Source of the DNA: Verrucomicrobiota bacterium
GTDB taxonomy: Bacteria > Verrucomicrobiota > Verrucomicrobiia > Opitutales > Opitutaceae
DNA: 47,115 nt
Direction: 5' to 3'
Assembly: GCA_023399155.1 (NCBI GenBank)
Contig: JAEWQP010000040.1
Span: 1 to 47,115, forward strand
Part shown: one piece after another, positions 1 to 8,299 of the stretch
Position numbering within the stretch: position 1 is the first letter of the stretch
Layout of the letters: the number at the start of each line of letters is the position of its first letter
Program-made: the position numbers and the translations under genes
The notes under the pieces: generated by a model
The model's input: the letters and a program-made list of their open reading frames with translations, nothing else
Databases searched by the model: none
What the model was told of the DNA's origin: nothing

Positions 1-42
1 ACTGGAAGCCGCTCTCGTAGTCTCCTGTCGGACTGGTTACTA

Positions 43-897
43 TTGCGACGTCGCACTGCTCACCACTGCGACAACCTTCCGATTACCGATCAAGTCGACG
101 CCTGTAGGCATCCGGCTTTACGCTTACATTCATTCAGCAAAGTCGTTCAACTCATCCTGACCGACCGCAAAGCGGAAGGTGGGAGCGGGGACGAAGCGCT
201 TCGCAGCTTCTTCGAAGCCTACTCTGAAGTATTCCACTTTGGACCGGGCGCTCGACCGCGACGTGAGTGCGCGTTCGAAAAGGCGGACGTGTCAGGAGAC
301 AGGCCGGCCGCGCGCGAGGAGGCGGCAGCCGAGATGGTGCTGTCTGTGCTCACCGCACTGGACGTCCCCGTTTCAGCCCGTACGAAGATCCTGCGTTACG
401 CCAGTGATAGGATCGCGGAGAAGTCGCATGCAGACTCGCAGGAGGATCGTGCCTTCGCCGAGGCTCAGCGTCGGTCTCGCGGCGCAGAGCGCGACTTCGT
501 TCGGGAACAGGGTGAGCTTCTCACGACAGCGAAGCTTGCGAAGCGACTCAGGTGTTCTGAGCGGGAGATCAAACTTCGTCACGCAAGACACGAGCTTCTC
601 GCCCTGAAAAAGAATGGGCACACCGTATGGCCAGCCTGGCAGGTTCACAAGGACGCGCCCCTCCCGGGATTGGTCGAGGTCATTTCGAGGCTCACAAGGC
701 GCGGATTCGCGTCGACATCGATCGCGTCCTTCTTCGTGTGCCCCAGTGATTGCCTATACCTGTCGTCCGCTCACCCGCGGCGAGACGGTGTGTGTCGATC
801 CGATTCCCCGCTATCACTGCTGCGACGTCGTGGATCTGCGGCGCTGGAGCTAGTTCTGCGACACGCAGAGCGCTACGGCGAACAGGGAGCTGTATAG
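43..897 (+). CDS. Xre/MbcA/ParS-like antitoxin-family protein (5' end uncertain)
   Basis: Up to 284 residues. The first possible start is TTG at 43, but the frame is open to the window's left edge, so the gene may begin outside. The last 130 residues are the informative part: a short helix-turn-helix-like stretch (around LTTAKLAKRLRCSEREI), a WPAWQV patch, then SPLSLLRRRG followed by a terminal helix ending GEQGA. This matches my memory of antitoxin-related proteins that end in the MbcA/ParS/Xre toxin-binding fold, where a proline-leucine turn precedes LR-G and a final helix. The first 90 residues are Arg/His-rich and may not be translated. The next gene starts 31 bp downstream and also carries this C-terminal domain. 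No toxin is adjacent. Family placement is by motif only. Confidence 0.5.
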   Translation: MRRRTAHHCDNLPITDQVDACRHPALRLHSFSKVVQLILTDRKAEGGSGDEALRSFFEAYSEVFHFGPGARPRRECAFEKADVSGDRPAAREEAAAEMVLSVLTALDVPVSARTKILRYASDRIAEKSHADSQEDRAFAEAQRRSRGAERDFVREQGELLTTAKLAKRLRCSEREIKLRHARHELLALKKNGHTVWPAWQVHKDAPLPGLVEVISRLTRRGFASTSIASFFVCPSDCLYLSSAHPRRDGVCRSDSPLSLLRRRGSAALELVLRHAERYGEQGAV

Positions 898-928
898 TCT
901 CTATCCCACAACGGAGGGACCAACGCCC

Positions 929-1285
929 ATGGAGCTCGATGATCAAGACGCGATCCTAGAAACGTTGCCCGGTATTCGGGCGACGGTCAGCGGCCTTCGC
1001 CTTGACGACGGAACGCCAAACATCTCCGCACTGGCGGAGCTCTTCGCCATGTCGCCTGAGGAAGTTCAGAATACCTGCGCCTTGAGCGAAGGACGGAACC
1101 ACCGTGTGCTCGAGCGGTGCGCGTATCTGCTGGTACTAAATCCCGATCCGGAAAACTTCCGGAGGTGGCTGCAGACTCGAAATGAAGAGCTGGGCGGGCG
1201 CACGCCTCTCGAAGCAATTCGGGGCGGCAAAGCCAGCATAGTAGCCGACATGGTGACTGACGTCCTGACGAACCGAGGAGGATGA
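929..1285 (+). CDS. MbcA/ParS/Xre antitoxin toxin-binding domain protein
   Basis: 118 residues, ATG start with a strong ribosome site (GGAGGG about 9 bases upstream). The C-terminal half holds a WLQTRNEELGGRTPLEAIRGG segment followed by an amphipathic final helix. This is the classic toxin-binding domain (formerly DUF2384) of antitoxins that pair with RES or MbcT NAD-degrading toxins. The N-terminal half has a plausible helix-turn-helix (ISALAELFAMSPEEVQ). In known systems such a protein both neutralises a toxin and represses its own promoter. No toxin gene follows; the next gene is a metallophosphoesterase after a 187-bp gap containing operator-like repeats. It may be an orphan antitoxin, a regulator, or the antitoxin of an unrecognised toxin. 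Confidence 0.7.
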   Translation: MELDDQDAILETLPGIRATVSGLRLDDGTPNISALAELFAMSPEEVQNTCALSEGRNHRVLERCAYLLVLNPDPENFRRWLQTRNEELGGRTPLEAIRGGKASIVADMVTDVLTNRGG

Positions 1286-1335
1286 CGCGCGTCAACGTCC
1301 ATTTCTTTCGGTGATCAGACGCGGCTGCGGGCATA

Positions 1336-1367
1336 ATCTTACAGAAATCCGATAAGATCCCTAAGAT
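1336..1367. promoter_or_regulatory. Operator-like ATCTTA/TAAGAT repeats
   Basis: ATCTTA at 1336-1341 is followed by its inverse TAAGAT at 1353-1358 and a second TAAGAT at 1362-1367. An AT-rich CTATATAA stretch (1368-1375) comes next and could be a -10 region for the phosphoesterase gene at 1473. The repeats lie between the antitoxin-like gene and the phosphoesterase. Binding of an Xre-type neighbour is inference only. Confidence 0.3.
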
Positions 1368-1472
1368 CTATATAACTCCGCTTCGCATCGGCGGCGGCTG
1401 ATTCAGGTTGGCTCAGAAAACCACACACAGAAGCCCCCGCCTCGATCTTCGAAACGGTCCGTTCCTATCCGT

Positions 1473-2288
1473 ATGCGACTTCTGATCTACTCCGACCTTC
1501 ACCGGGAGTTCTCCGCGAACTTCGAGAACCGCGTCACAACGCCAGAGCCGCAGCTCGGAAGCTTTGGAGCGGATCTGGTCGTCCTCGCAGGCGACACCGA
1601 TACCGGCGTGATGGGAGTGCGATGGGCGCGACAATTCTTTGCGGCGACACGAGTGCTGTACGTGCCCGGCAACCACGAGTACTATGGAAACAAGATTGGG
1701 TCACTCCAGGCGAAGCTCCGGGACGAGGCGGCAGGCTCGTCGATCACGATTCTGGACGATGAAGCAGTGGAGGTCGGAGGATACCGATTCTTCGGGACAA
1801 CCCTGTGGACAGATTTCGAAATCCTCGGTGATCGGGCGGAGGCGACGCGAGAAGCTGGACGACACCCGAACGGGATGAGCGATTTCCGCCGTATCCGCCG
1901 GGCGAGTGATTTTCGCCGCTTTCAACCGTCCGACGCTGCGCGTCTCCATGCAGCCGCCAAGAGCAGGCTGATCCACTTCCTCGAGAGTGGTCCGCGAGAA
2001 CGTGCTGTCGTGATCAGTCATCACGCTCCGTCACCACGTTCATTGTTGGTTCGGCGGGATGGCAGAGCCGATCCCTTGGACCCGGCATATGCCTCTAACC
2101 TAGAGGGCCTAATCGAGGCGAACGGCCCGGCGCTATGGATTCACGGGCACATTCACTCTGCACGCGACTACAGGATTGGGATAACACGTGTGATATGCAA
2201 CCCCCGCGGGTACCCAGACGAAACATACACCGGCTTCCGGCCGGATCTCACCGTCGATATCTCGGTGCCTCGTTTTGGGCTAGCATGA
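1473..2288 (+). CDS. Calcineurin-like metallophosphoesterase
   Basis: 271 residues. All signature metal-ligand motifs of the family are present in order: SDLH (Asp8, His10), GDTD (Asp41), GNHE (Asn67, His68), ISHHAP (His183/His184) and HGHIHS (His226, His228). A two-metal phosphoesterase is therefore predicted. The substrate cannot be told from sequence; relatives act on phosphoproteins, nucleotides or DNA ends. There is no signal peptide, so it should be cytoplasmic. It sits between two antitoxin-family genes, with only 22 bp to the next. Enzymes of this fold occur in several defence and DNA-repair loci, so a role in a local system is possible but unproven. Confidence 0.85.
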   Translation: MRLLIYSDLHREFSANFENRVTTPEPQLGSFGADLVVLAGDTDTGVMGVRWARQFFAATRVLYVPGNHEYYGNKIGSLQAKLRDEAAGSSITILDDEAVEVGGYRFFGTTLWTDFEILGDRAEATREAGRHPNGMSDFRRIRRASDFRRFQPSDAARLHAAAKSRLIHFLESGPRERAVVISHHAPSPRSLLVRRDGRADPLDPAYASNLEGLIEANGPALWIHGHIHSARDYRIGITRVICNPRGYPDETYTGFRPDLTVDISVPRFGLA

Positions 2289-2310
2289 GCAATTCCAAGG
2301 GTTTCTGACG

Positions 2311-3006
2311 ATGAAGAGTCTGCGTCCTGCCAAGCATCTTCCCATACATCCCGGAGTTCAGCTCCGCATTGAGATGGATGCACGCGGTCTGACCATGCGC
2401 GATGTTTCGAATTGTGTGCCCAAGGAACACCGCAAGCGGTTCATACGAGAACTGGATGACCTTATGCTGGGAGGCGCCTCCGATTCGTGTCCCGGTATCG
2501 AGACGTGCTTGGCTCTAGATCGTGTCTTCGGGCTGCGCACGGGAACATGGTGGCACATACAAGCCGACTATGAAGCTGCAGAATGGGCGCACCGAGAACG
2601 TTGGATCGATATGGTTAGGCCGGCGAAGAAAAAGCCGACGAGGCGTCCACGCGTTCAGATAGGGCGTGGCGCAGCCTATTCCGCTCTGCTGTTCCGGAAT
2701 CGTGGAGCAATCGCGACACGCCAGCTGGTGGCTCGCAGAGCATCGCTTGCGAAGCGGCTCGCGGCATATGCGTCGGTGAATGCCACTGTTCTGCAGAACC
2801 GCATCAAGCTGCTGGAATCAAGCGATGCCCGATTGTTGAAGAAAGCTGTCGCCGTCCTCGAATCTGAGGAGAGTGCCGCGAATTGGCTGACCTCGTCGAT
2901 TATCTCTCTGGGAGGGCGCGCCGCCGTGGAAGTCGCCGTATCCGAAGATGGGATGCACCACGTCCTAACGGTCTTGAATAGCATAGAATACGGATTGGGT
3001 GCCTAG
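2311..3006 (+). CDS. HigA-like N-terminus fused to MbcA/ParS/Xre toxin-binding domain
   Basis: 231 residues with AAGGG upstream of the ATG. The first 90 residues resemble HigA/VapI-type XRE antitoxins: a PGVQLRIEMDARGLT opening, a helix-turn-helix region, then a TWWHIQADYEAAEW stretch matching the usual 'W..lQ..yd' end of that domain. The last 60 residues (ESEESAANWL...SLGGRAAVEVAVSEDG...IEYGLGA) match the MbcA/ParS/Xre toxin-binding domain, including the closing YG-x-A. A basic linker (KKKPTRRPR) joins the two. The result is a two-antitoxin chimera with no adjacent toxin. It probably binds DNA; the partner is unknown. Confidence 0.65.
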   Translation: MKSLRPAKHLPIHPGVQLRIEMDARGLTMRDVSNCVPKEHRKRFIRELDDLMLGGASDSCPGIETCLALDRVFGLRTGTWWHIQADYEAAEWAHRERWIDMVRPAKKKPTRRPRVQIGRGAAYSALLFRNRGAIATRQLVARRASLAKRLAAYASVNATVLQNRIKLLESSDARLLKKAVAVLESEESAANWLTSSIISLGGRAAVEVAVSEDGMHHVLTVLNSIEYGLGA

Positions 3007-3063
3007 TTTATCTCGGATGAGACGGGTGCCAGAATACGGACGGATGTAGCTGCTCAGATTCGA

Positions 3064-3651
3064 ATGCCTCAAGAAATCACAGGAAAGAAGCGGATTGCCG
3101 GAAGAGCGCTCATCCAACTCGTCCGTGCGCAAGAGAAGGCAATCCGAACCGTGCTTGAAGCTCTCAAGCCTCCATCAGGCGTAGCGATCGCTGCGGTGCA
3201 GCGCTACCTCGCACAACTGGATCCTCCCGTCGCTGAGGAGACATTGTGCTGCCTGATGTGGCTGGATCGACGCGGCGAGTGGATGAAGCACGTAGGTGTG
3301 CTGATCGACTCCGCCAGCGTCGCGACGATCTGCCCGCAAACTACAACACCTGCCGCCGTGCGCGGGGCACGAGCGCGAGGTCGGCTGATTGCCTTCAAGG
3401 TCGGAAGCAAGCTATTGTTTCCGGCGATTCAGTTTAGCCCGACCGGGTCACCGTACTCGTGGGTGCAGGTGATCACGAGGTGCCTCCCTGATCCGGACTC
3501 GCAGCTGCAACTCCTGGGGGCACGGCGGTCCTCCGTGCGGTGCAGCTATGCTGAACAGATCACACGAAGTCGCTCGCCAGCGGCTTTGGTCTCCATCTTC
3601 GCGGAGATGACGTCTCAGGCTCGCGCCATCGCCAAAGCGGAAGCGCGCTAA
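3064..3651 (+). CDS. Antitoxin-like hypothetical protein
   Basis: 195 residues, no confident family. The middle (TPAAVRGARARGRLIAFKVGSKLLFPAIQF) resembles the equivalent section of the protein at 43-897 (RHARHELLALKKNGHTVWPAWQV): a winged-helix-like basic helix, a beta hairpin, then aromatic-Pro-Ala-aromatic-Gln. The N-terminal half contains a helix-rich region ending in LMWLDRRGEW. The tail is a helical stretch that could be a degenerate toxin-binding helix. It is 57 bp downstream of the HigA-like chimera in the same direction and may be co-transcribed. The similarity to its neighbour suggests duplication within the locus; function unknown. Confidence 0.55.
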   Translation: MPQEITGKKRIAGRALIQLVRAQEKAIRTVLEALKPPSGVAIAAVQRYLAQLDPPVAEETLCCLMWLDRRGEWMKHVGVLIDSASVATICPQTTTPAAVRGARARGRLIAFKVGSKLLFPAIQFSPTGSPYSWVQVITRCLPDPDSQLQLLGARRSSVRCSYAEQITRSRSPAALVSIFAEMTSQARAIAKAEAR

Positions 3652-3929
3652 CACGCGCGAAACGCCAATACGAACGTGCGTCTTAGCTTTAGCGTCGAAT
3701 ACATCGAACGTCGTCCAGAATAGCGTCTGGAATCTCAGACGTTGTGGAGCCTCGTTGGATCGGGCCTCCCACATGACTCAGGAACGACGTTCGCGTGAAC
3801 AGATGTCGACGAAATCCAGCGGAATCCCCGTCGTTCAAGCTGGTGCCCAACCCTGAAATGCCCTGAACTCCGACCCGAACTAAACCCCTGCTGCTCGGCT
3901 CCCCCACCGCGGCGCACCTGGACACAGGT
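3652..3929. other. Intergenic region before the PLD-like gene
   Basis: 278 bp with no supportable gene. Minus-strand open frames here are shadows of the downstream gene. It presumably holds the promoter and leader for the PLD-like operon, but no clear -35/-10 pair or terminator hairpin with a T-run was recognised. Confidence 0.4.
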
Positions 3930-6440
3930 ATGCAGTCGCTCACCACGCTCCCTCTTTCTGATTTCTTCGGTCTCTTTGCACCCCGATACCTGATCGGAAC
4001 GACCTATACCGCCAGTCTGGCGTTCTTCGAATCCGTCGTATTTCCGGAGGTCGACCGTAGTAACCTCACTGGCGCAGTCATCCTGTGCGATGAATGCGGG
4101 TTTGCTCAAGCCACCGCCGAAGGATCCGCACTCATCGAGGTAACGAAGAGCTACTCGATGGTGCTCGCCCCGAAGGGCAGGACATTCCACGCGAAGGTCT
4201 GGATCATGGTGGCAGATGACGAGTTTGCCGTGCTGTGCGGCAGCGGCAATCTCACCCAATCTGGCTTCATCCGAAATCACGAGCTCTTCGAGGTGGTGCG
4301 TATCCGTCCCGGTGGCAACGAACGCGAGCTTGCAGAAGAGCTCGCGTCGTTTGTGAAGAGTCTCGTGGGTCTCTTCTCCGGACTTGAGGAAGACGCCGTT
4401 CCAGCGAAAGGCATCCTGGCCGGCTGCCATGACTTGATGGTCAGGATTGCCGTGGCACAGAAGTTCGCTGCACAACGCGCCAAATACTTCCTGAGCTCCT
4501 TTGGTGGTAACTTCGCTGATCAGATCTCGAAGCAGGTCGGTGGCGAGGTTCGCCGGATCTGCGTTGCCGCACCTTTTTTTGGCGGCAGCGACCGCGGCAT
4601 AAGCCTGCTTCGTGCGACGTTTCCGGGCACACCAATTGCGGTGTTTCCCGCATTGCACGGTGATGCCATCGATATTCCGCGGGCCCTCCTTGGCGACGCT
4701 CCGAACAGGTTGCGACTCTGGTCAGAGAAGAAGGGCTTTGCCCATCTGAAGCTATACGGCTTCGACGCGGATTCGGGTAGCTGGTTATTCAGCGGTAGCG
4801 TCAATTGCACGGACCAGGCGCTCGCAGGCACTAACATCGAAGCGGGAATCCTGAGGAGAGTCGCTCCTGAACAACTGGCGTTTTTCTTCGCGCCAGATGG
4901 CCCGCTTCCAGAAGTGCGACAGCTATCCATTGAGTGGCGGGATACGACAACTCGCTGGCTTCGGCTGTGGGCCGCCAATTCGGGCGCGGGAATCGCCTTG
5001 GCAATCGATGCGGACGCGAAGGACCACGCGCCACTATCGGATGTGACCATCGAACTACGGTCGGGATCAGAATCGACCTCATGTCACTTCGCTAGGGCCT
5101 TCGTAAAATCGACATGGACCGTTCACACGAGTGACTTCCCCCAGCCGATCCGCGTTTCGAACTGCCTCACGGTCCGTATCGTCGGAACGAATGCGATCGG
5201 GCAGCGTTGCGAAGGGGTGGCGTTCGTAGACGACACGGGGATGCTCAATGCCACCCCAACCGAACGTGAAGCACGCGCGGGCCTGCACGGCATCCTTTCC
5301 TCGAACGGGATACTGAGAACCGCAGAACTCGGCGCACTGTTCGATTTGGTCGATAGGGTCCTCGAAGGCGCAAGCAACAGGCCGGACCTCCCAGACACCA
5401 ACACTCCAACTGAACGGCACACCAAGCCGAAGGCAGATCGCGCTGAGCCTATTTGGCCTCCGCGGGCCGGTACATCTCGTGGATCTGCGACGGAGTGGAA
5501 CGTCACAAAGGACGGTTGGTTTCAGCATATGTTGGAGGAACTGCTCCGGCCAACGCAGACGGATCTTTCCGAATCTGAAGCTGCGGATCTCGATCCCGGA
5601 AAGAAACCAGTCCGGCCAAAACAGCGCACGAAAGCAGCTCAGCAAGCGATCAACCTAGCCAAGGAACGGTTCGCCAAATTCTCCGGCCGCGTCCATGCGA
5701 TGGTTCCAGATGCGGTGCTCGCCCATCGGTTAGTTCCAGTGGCAGTCGGATACTTCCACCTCTGCCATCGAATCTGGCTGCGGACCTCCAACGACAGATC
5801 TGAGTCTGGTATTCATGAGTTGGTTGACATCGCTAGGCTCTACACCAAGTCGCTTTTCGATAGACGTCACCAGTCTCGAGGATTCACCGCGAATTTCGGA
5901 AGTCCCTACCGTCATCATGTGTTCCCGCCGATCGTTTGGGACATTCATTCTCGGTTCGGAATACCCATCGATCCATCGCTCATACCGTTTCACGTGGCGA
6001 TATTCGCGCTACTGAAGGCGTACGGTGGCGCCGGGTTCTCAAAGCGGCAATGGCTCACGTTTCAGTCAGCGGCGAAGCCCGATCTCTCTGAGCCAGCTTT
6101 ATTTCGAGACGTTGAAGAAACGATCGCCCGCCTCTTTGAGAAGGAAGACAAGAAGCCGGCCCCCCTTCCGGACATGCGTCCGGCAGTGAAGGATCTCATG
6201 CAGATCGGCTGGCGCAACGAACCAGCATATCGGGAGCTCGAAAAAGCCCGCGCGGCCAATCGGCGAATTCTTCCGGTCGACCCCTACCAAAGATTCTGTC
6301 CAAGCGACAGCTGCCCGCGCATTGCCTCGCCCGAGTTCGACCGACTCAGCGCGATCGATGTCTTGGTCTGCCCCACCTGTCGCAGTCTGCTCGCTCCCGT
6401 CGATCTCTTCGAGGCATTCAACTCAAGCCATGGAAGCTAA
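3930..6440 (+). CDS. Phospholipase D-like (HKD family) protein with C-terminal cysteine cluster
   Basis: 836 residues. Two PLD half-sites are visible. The first is FHAK (His87, Lys89) followed by GSGN (104-107); its spacing to an acidic residue is longer than canonical. The second is a canonical HLKLYGFD (His272, Lys274, Asp279) followed by GSVN (289-292). Two half-sites in one chain normally form one active centre that cleaves phosphodiesters, and nucleases such as BfiI use this fold. The middle is a beta-rich region and then a charged linker (around 470-570). The end has Cys790, Cys795, Cys814 and Cys817, a likely zinc site. No signal peptide or helicase motifs are seen. Its last 11 bases overlap the next gene, so the two are probably made together. 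A DNA-targeting defence nuclease is inference. Confidence 0.75.
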   Translation: MQSLTTLPLSDFFGLFAPRYLIGTTYTASLAFFESVVFPEVDRSNLTGAVILCDECGFAQATAEGSALIEVTKSYSMVLAPKGRTFHAKVWIMVADDEFAVLCGSGNLTQSGFIRNHELFEVVRIRPGGNERELAEELASFVKSLVGLFSGLEEDAVPAKGILAGCHDLMVRIAVAQKFAAQRAKYFLSSFGGNFADQISKQVGGEVRRICVAAPFFGGSDRGISLLRATFPGTPIAVFPALHGDAIDIPRALLGDAPNRLRLWSEKKGFAHLKLYGFDADSGSWLFSGSVNCTDQALAGTNIEAGILRRVAPEQLAFFFAPDGPLPEVRQLSIEWRDTTTRWLRLWAANSGAGIALAIDADAKDHAPLSDVTIELRSGSESTSCHFARAFVKSTWTVHTSDFPQPIRVSNCLTVRIVGTNAIGQRCEGVAFVDDTGMLNATPTEREARAGLHGILSSNGILRTAELGALFDLVDRVLEGASNRPDLPDTNTPTERHTKPKADRAEPIWPPRAGTSRGSATEWNVTKDGWFQHMLEELLRPTQTDLSESEAADLDPGKKPVRPKQRTKAAQQAINLAKERFAKFSGRVHAMVPDAVLAHRLVPVAVGYFHLCHRIWLRTSNDRSESGIHELVDIARLYTKSLFDRRHQSRGFTANFGSPYRHHVFPPIVWDIHSRFGIPIDPSLIPFHVAIFALLKAYGGAGFSKRQWLTFQSAAKPDLSEPALFRDVEETIARLFEKEDKKPAPLPDMRPAVKDLMQIGWRNEPAYRELEKARAANRRILPVDPYQRFCPSDSCPRIASPEFDRLSAIDVLVCPTCRSLLAPVDLFEAFNSSHGS

Positions 6441-8049
6441 GACTATCCCAGCGTTTCCTTTCGGGACTGCAGATTTCGGAGCAAAGCCAGGGGGGCTTGA
6501 TTTCCTTGGGCTGCGTATCGTCAACCTGCGCATGCTCGCGCGTGATCTCCTGCCAGGCATCAACAATGCGACCAGCGACGTCGGATCATTCATGCTCGGG
6601 ACCTGGTTACCATGGAAATTTGAGTCGATCGCGGGTAAGTCACATTTCAATACGACCGCATTCGATTGCTTCAATGAAGCCGTGCAGATCTCGATTTCAC
6701 ACTGCCAGCGGCATGGATCGCCCGCTGAGCAGAAATTCGGAAGCGCGCGAACACGCATTGGGGTTGAGCAAGAGATCAACTTTCCGACGGAATTGCGTTT
6801 CGGTAACGTTGGCCGAACCCCGGCGACGAGCGTATTCGCAGCGCCTCTCTACGGCCCCTCGTTGCGAAGCCTCGGGCTTCATCGAGGTTACGCGCAGGCA
6901 GAGAACGGGCGACTTACCGACATCAACATGGCAAGCGAGACCGCGGCAACCGCGACGATCGCCCGCTACGTCGATCGCAATTTGTCTGCATCGCCTGCAT
7001 ATCAGACTCTTCTCCGACTTGAACCGACAGCTCTGGCTGAAGCCGAAATTGACGATCTTGGGCTACATGGGCTCCACCCGGCGCACTATCGGACGATGCC
7101 CAAGGACATACAGAAAGCGTTTGCCACGTTCCTGCTTCCTGCAACGGAAGGCGAAGCCTCGAACGGCAGAACCCTAACCGCTGCCCTCCTGATAGAGACT
7201 TTGTCGCAGTCGCCTGGACTGACAGCGGAACAAGTCCGGCGCACGTGGCACACAGGACATCTCGGCACAAAGAAGCTCGAGCTCGCTGACGCGCGTCTCG
7301 TCCTTCAACGAGAGCTTTGGTCGCTGTTCATGACGCGCCAGTATCAAAGGTTTTGCCTGGAGCTGATGATGCACTGTTTTGAACGATGCCTGAGGCTTGG
7401 CGCACGCAGCGTGCGCGACTGCGTGGCATCCATGTTAGGAGATCTCGGCGTCCCTCATCCGACCTTCCGTTCTCTTCTGGAGGCCGAGGCTCTTGGAGCG
7501 GGTGGTCGTGGAAGCACGACGACAATTTCATCAAATTGGAACGCGACCATCCACGGCTCTTCTTCGAACTATGACGAAGGCGACGACCTCGACCCGGATA
7601 ATCCCGCAAATCGAGCATTCCACATGCTCGCGCGCTGGCATCTTCGGACGTACTCCCGCATCTCGAACTGGAAGCATTTGGATCAGGTGAACTGGGATGG
7701 TCCGGATCGCATTTCCGTTAGATGGTTCTCCGAGTGGATCGAAAATAGGGCGGATCTGGCGTTGGATCGATTTCTGGAAGATTTCCTCACCCAGTTCGTA
7801 TTCACCCAGCACCTGCGCGTAGCGATGGGACGATACGACGGTCGCGAGGTCCAGCGGCTGCGGTTCAGTCTAGATGACAACGGTATCGTCCGAACTGACG
7901 CTCTCAAGAACAGCCCCCCACTCGAGCCCGGTTGGATGGCTGATCGGCTTCTCGCATTTGTCGCTTTGCTTTCAGACCTCGGGGTTGTCCGCGATGAAGC
8001 AGAGCACCTCTGCGTAGGTCCGAACGCCGATCTCGTCCCACGATTGTGA
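6430..8049 (+). CDS. Unknown protein partner of the PLD-like gene
   Basis: 539 residues; family not recognised. The ATG at 6430 lies inside the end of the PLD-like gene (11-bp overlap), indicating translational coupling; an upstream in-frame start at 6322 would overlap further and is less likely. The protein is soluble-looking with no signal peptide or membrane span. The first 170 residues are mixed alpha/beta. Residues about 180-370 are mostly helical, with aromatic- and Cys-rich helices. A Gly/Ser/Thr/Asn-rich stretch follows around 385-415. The C-terminal 120 residues are helical and rich in Trp/Arg. No Walker, HNH, methyltransferase or protease motif was found. The coupling suggests a complex with, or control of, the PLD-like protein. 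Confidence 0.75.
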   Translation: MEAKTIPAFPFGTADFGAKPGGLDFLGLRIVNLRMLARDLLPGINNATSDVGSFMLGTWLPWKFESIAGKSHFNTTAFDCFNEAVQISISHCQRHGSPAEQKFGSARTRIGVEQEINFPTELRFGNVGRTPATSVFAAPLYGPSLRSLGLHRGYAQAENGRLTDINMASETAATATIARYVDRNLSASPAYQTLLRLEPTALAEAEIDDLGLHGLHPAHYRTMPKDIQKAFATFLLPATEGEASNGRTLTAALLIETLSQSPGLTAEQVRRTWHTGHLGTKKLELADARLVLQRELWSLFMTRQYQRFCLELMMHCFERCLRLGARSVRDCVASMLGDLGVPHPTFRSLLEAEALGAGGRGSTTTISSNWNATIHGSSSNYDEGDDLDPDNPANRAFHMLARWHLRTYSRISNWKHLDQVNWDGPDRISVRWFSEWIENRADLALDRFLEDFLTQFVFTQHLRVAMGRYDGREVQRLRFSLDDNGIVRTDALKNSPPLEPGWMADRLLAFVALLSDLGVVRDEAEHLCVGPNADLVPRL

Positions 8050-8299
8050 CTGCGGTTTCCAGGCAACGCAGTATGAGTTCGATAGCAGTGGGCCTTCTGC
8101 GCGTCGGTAGCCAGGCAGAGCGTCGTGTTTCTATTTTGAAGAAGAAAGGACTCCGTCGGATATGTCGTGCCAGGCTGAGGTCTCGATCGAGCATTCCCCC
8201 ACTGCCCCTCAAACCATTCTGGCATCCTAAATCCCAATCCCAAGATGTCCGGCAGCATTCAATCGAAGTGCCTCAACGAACTTCGTAATCAAGCCACGA

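Noticed and set aside
1..3651. RES or MbcT toxin gene paired with the antitoxin-like proteins
   Set aside because: No frame on either strand shows the Arg/Glu/Ser pattern of a RES domain; the only enzyme is the metallophosphoesterase.
3735..4658. 307-residue minus-strand frame over the start of the PLD-like gene
   Set aside because: The opposite strand encodes clear PLD motifs, so this frame is a shadow.
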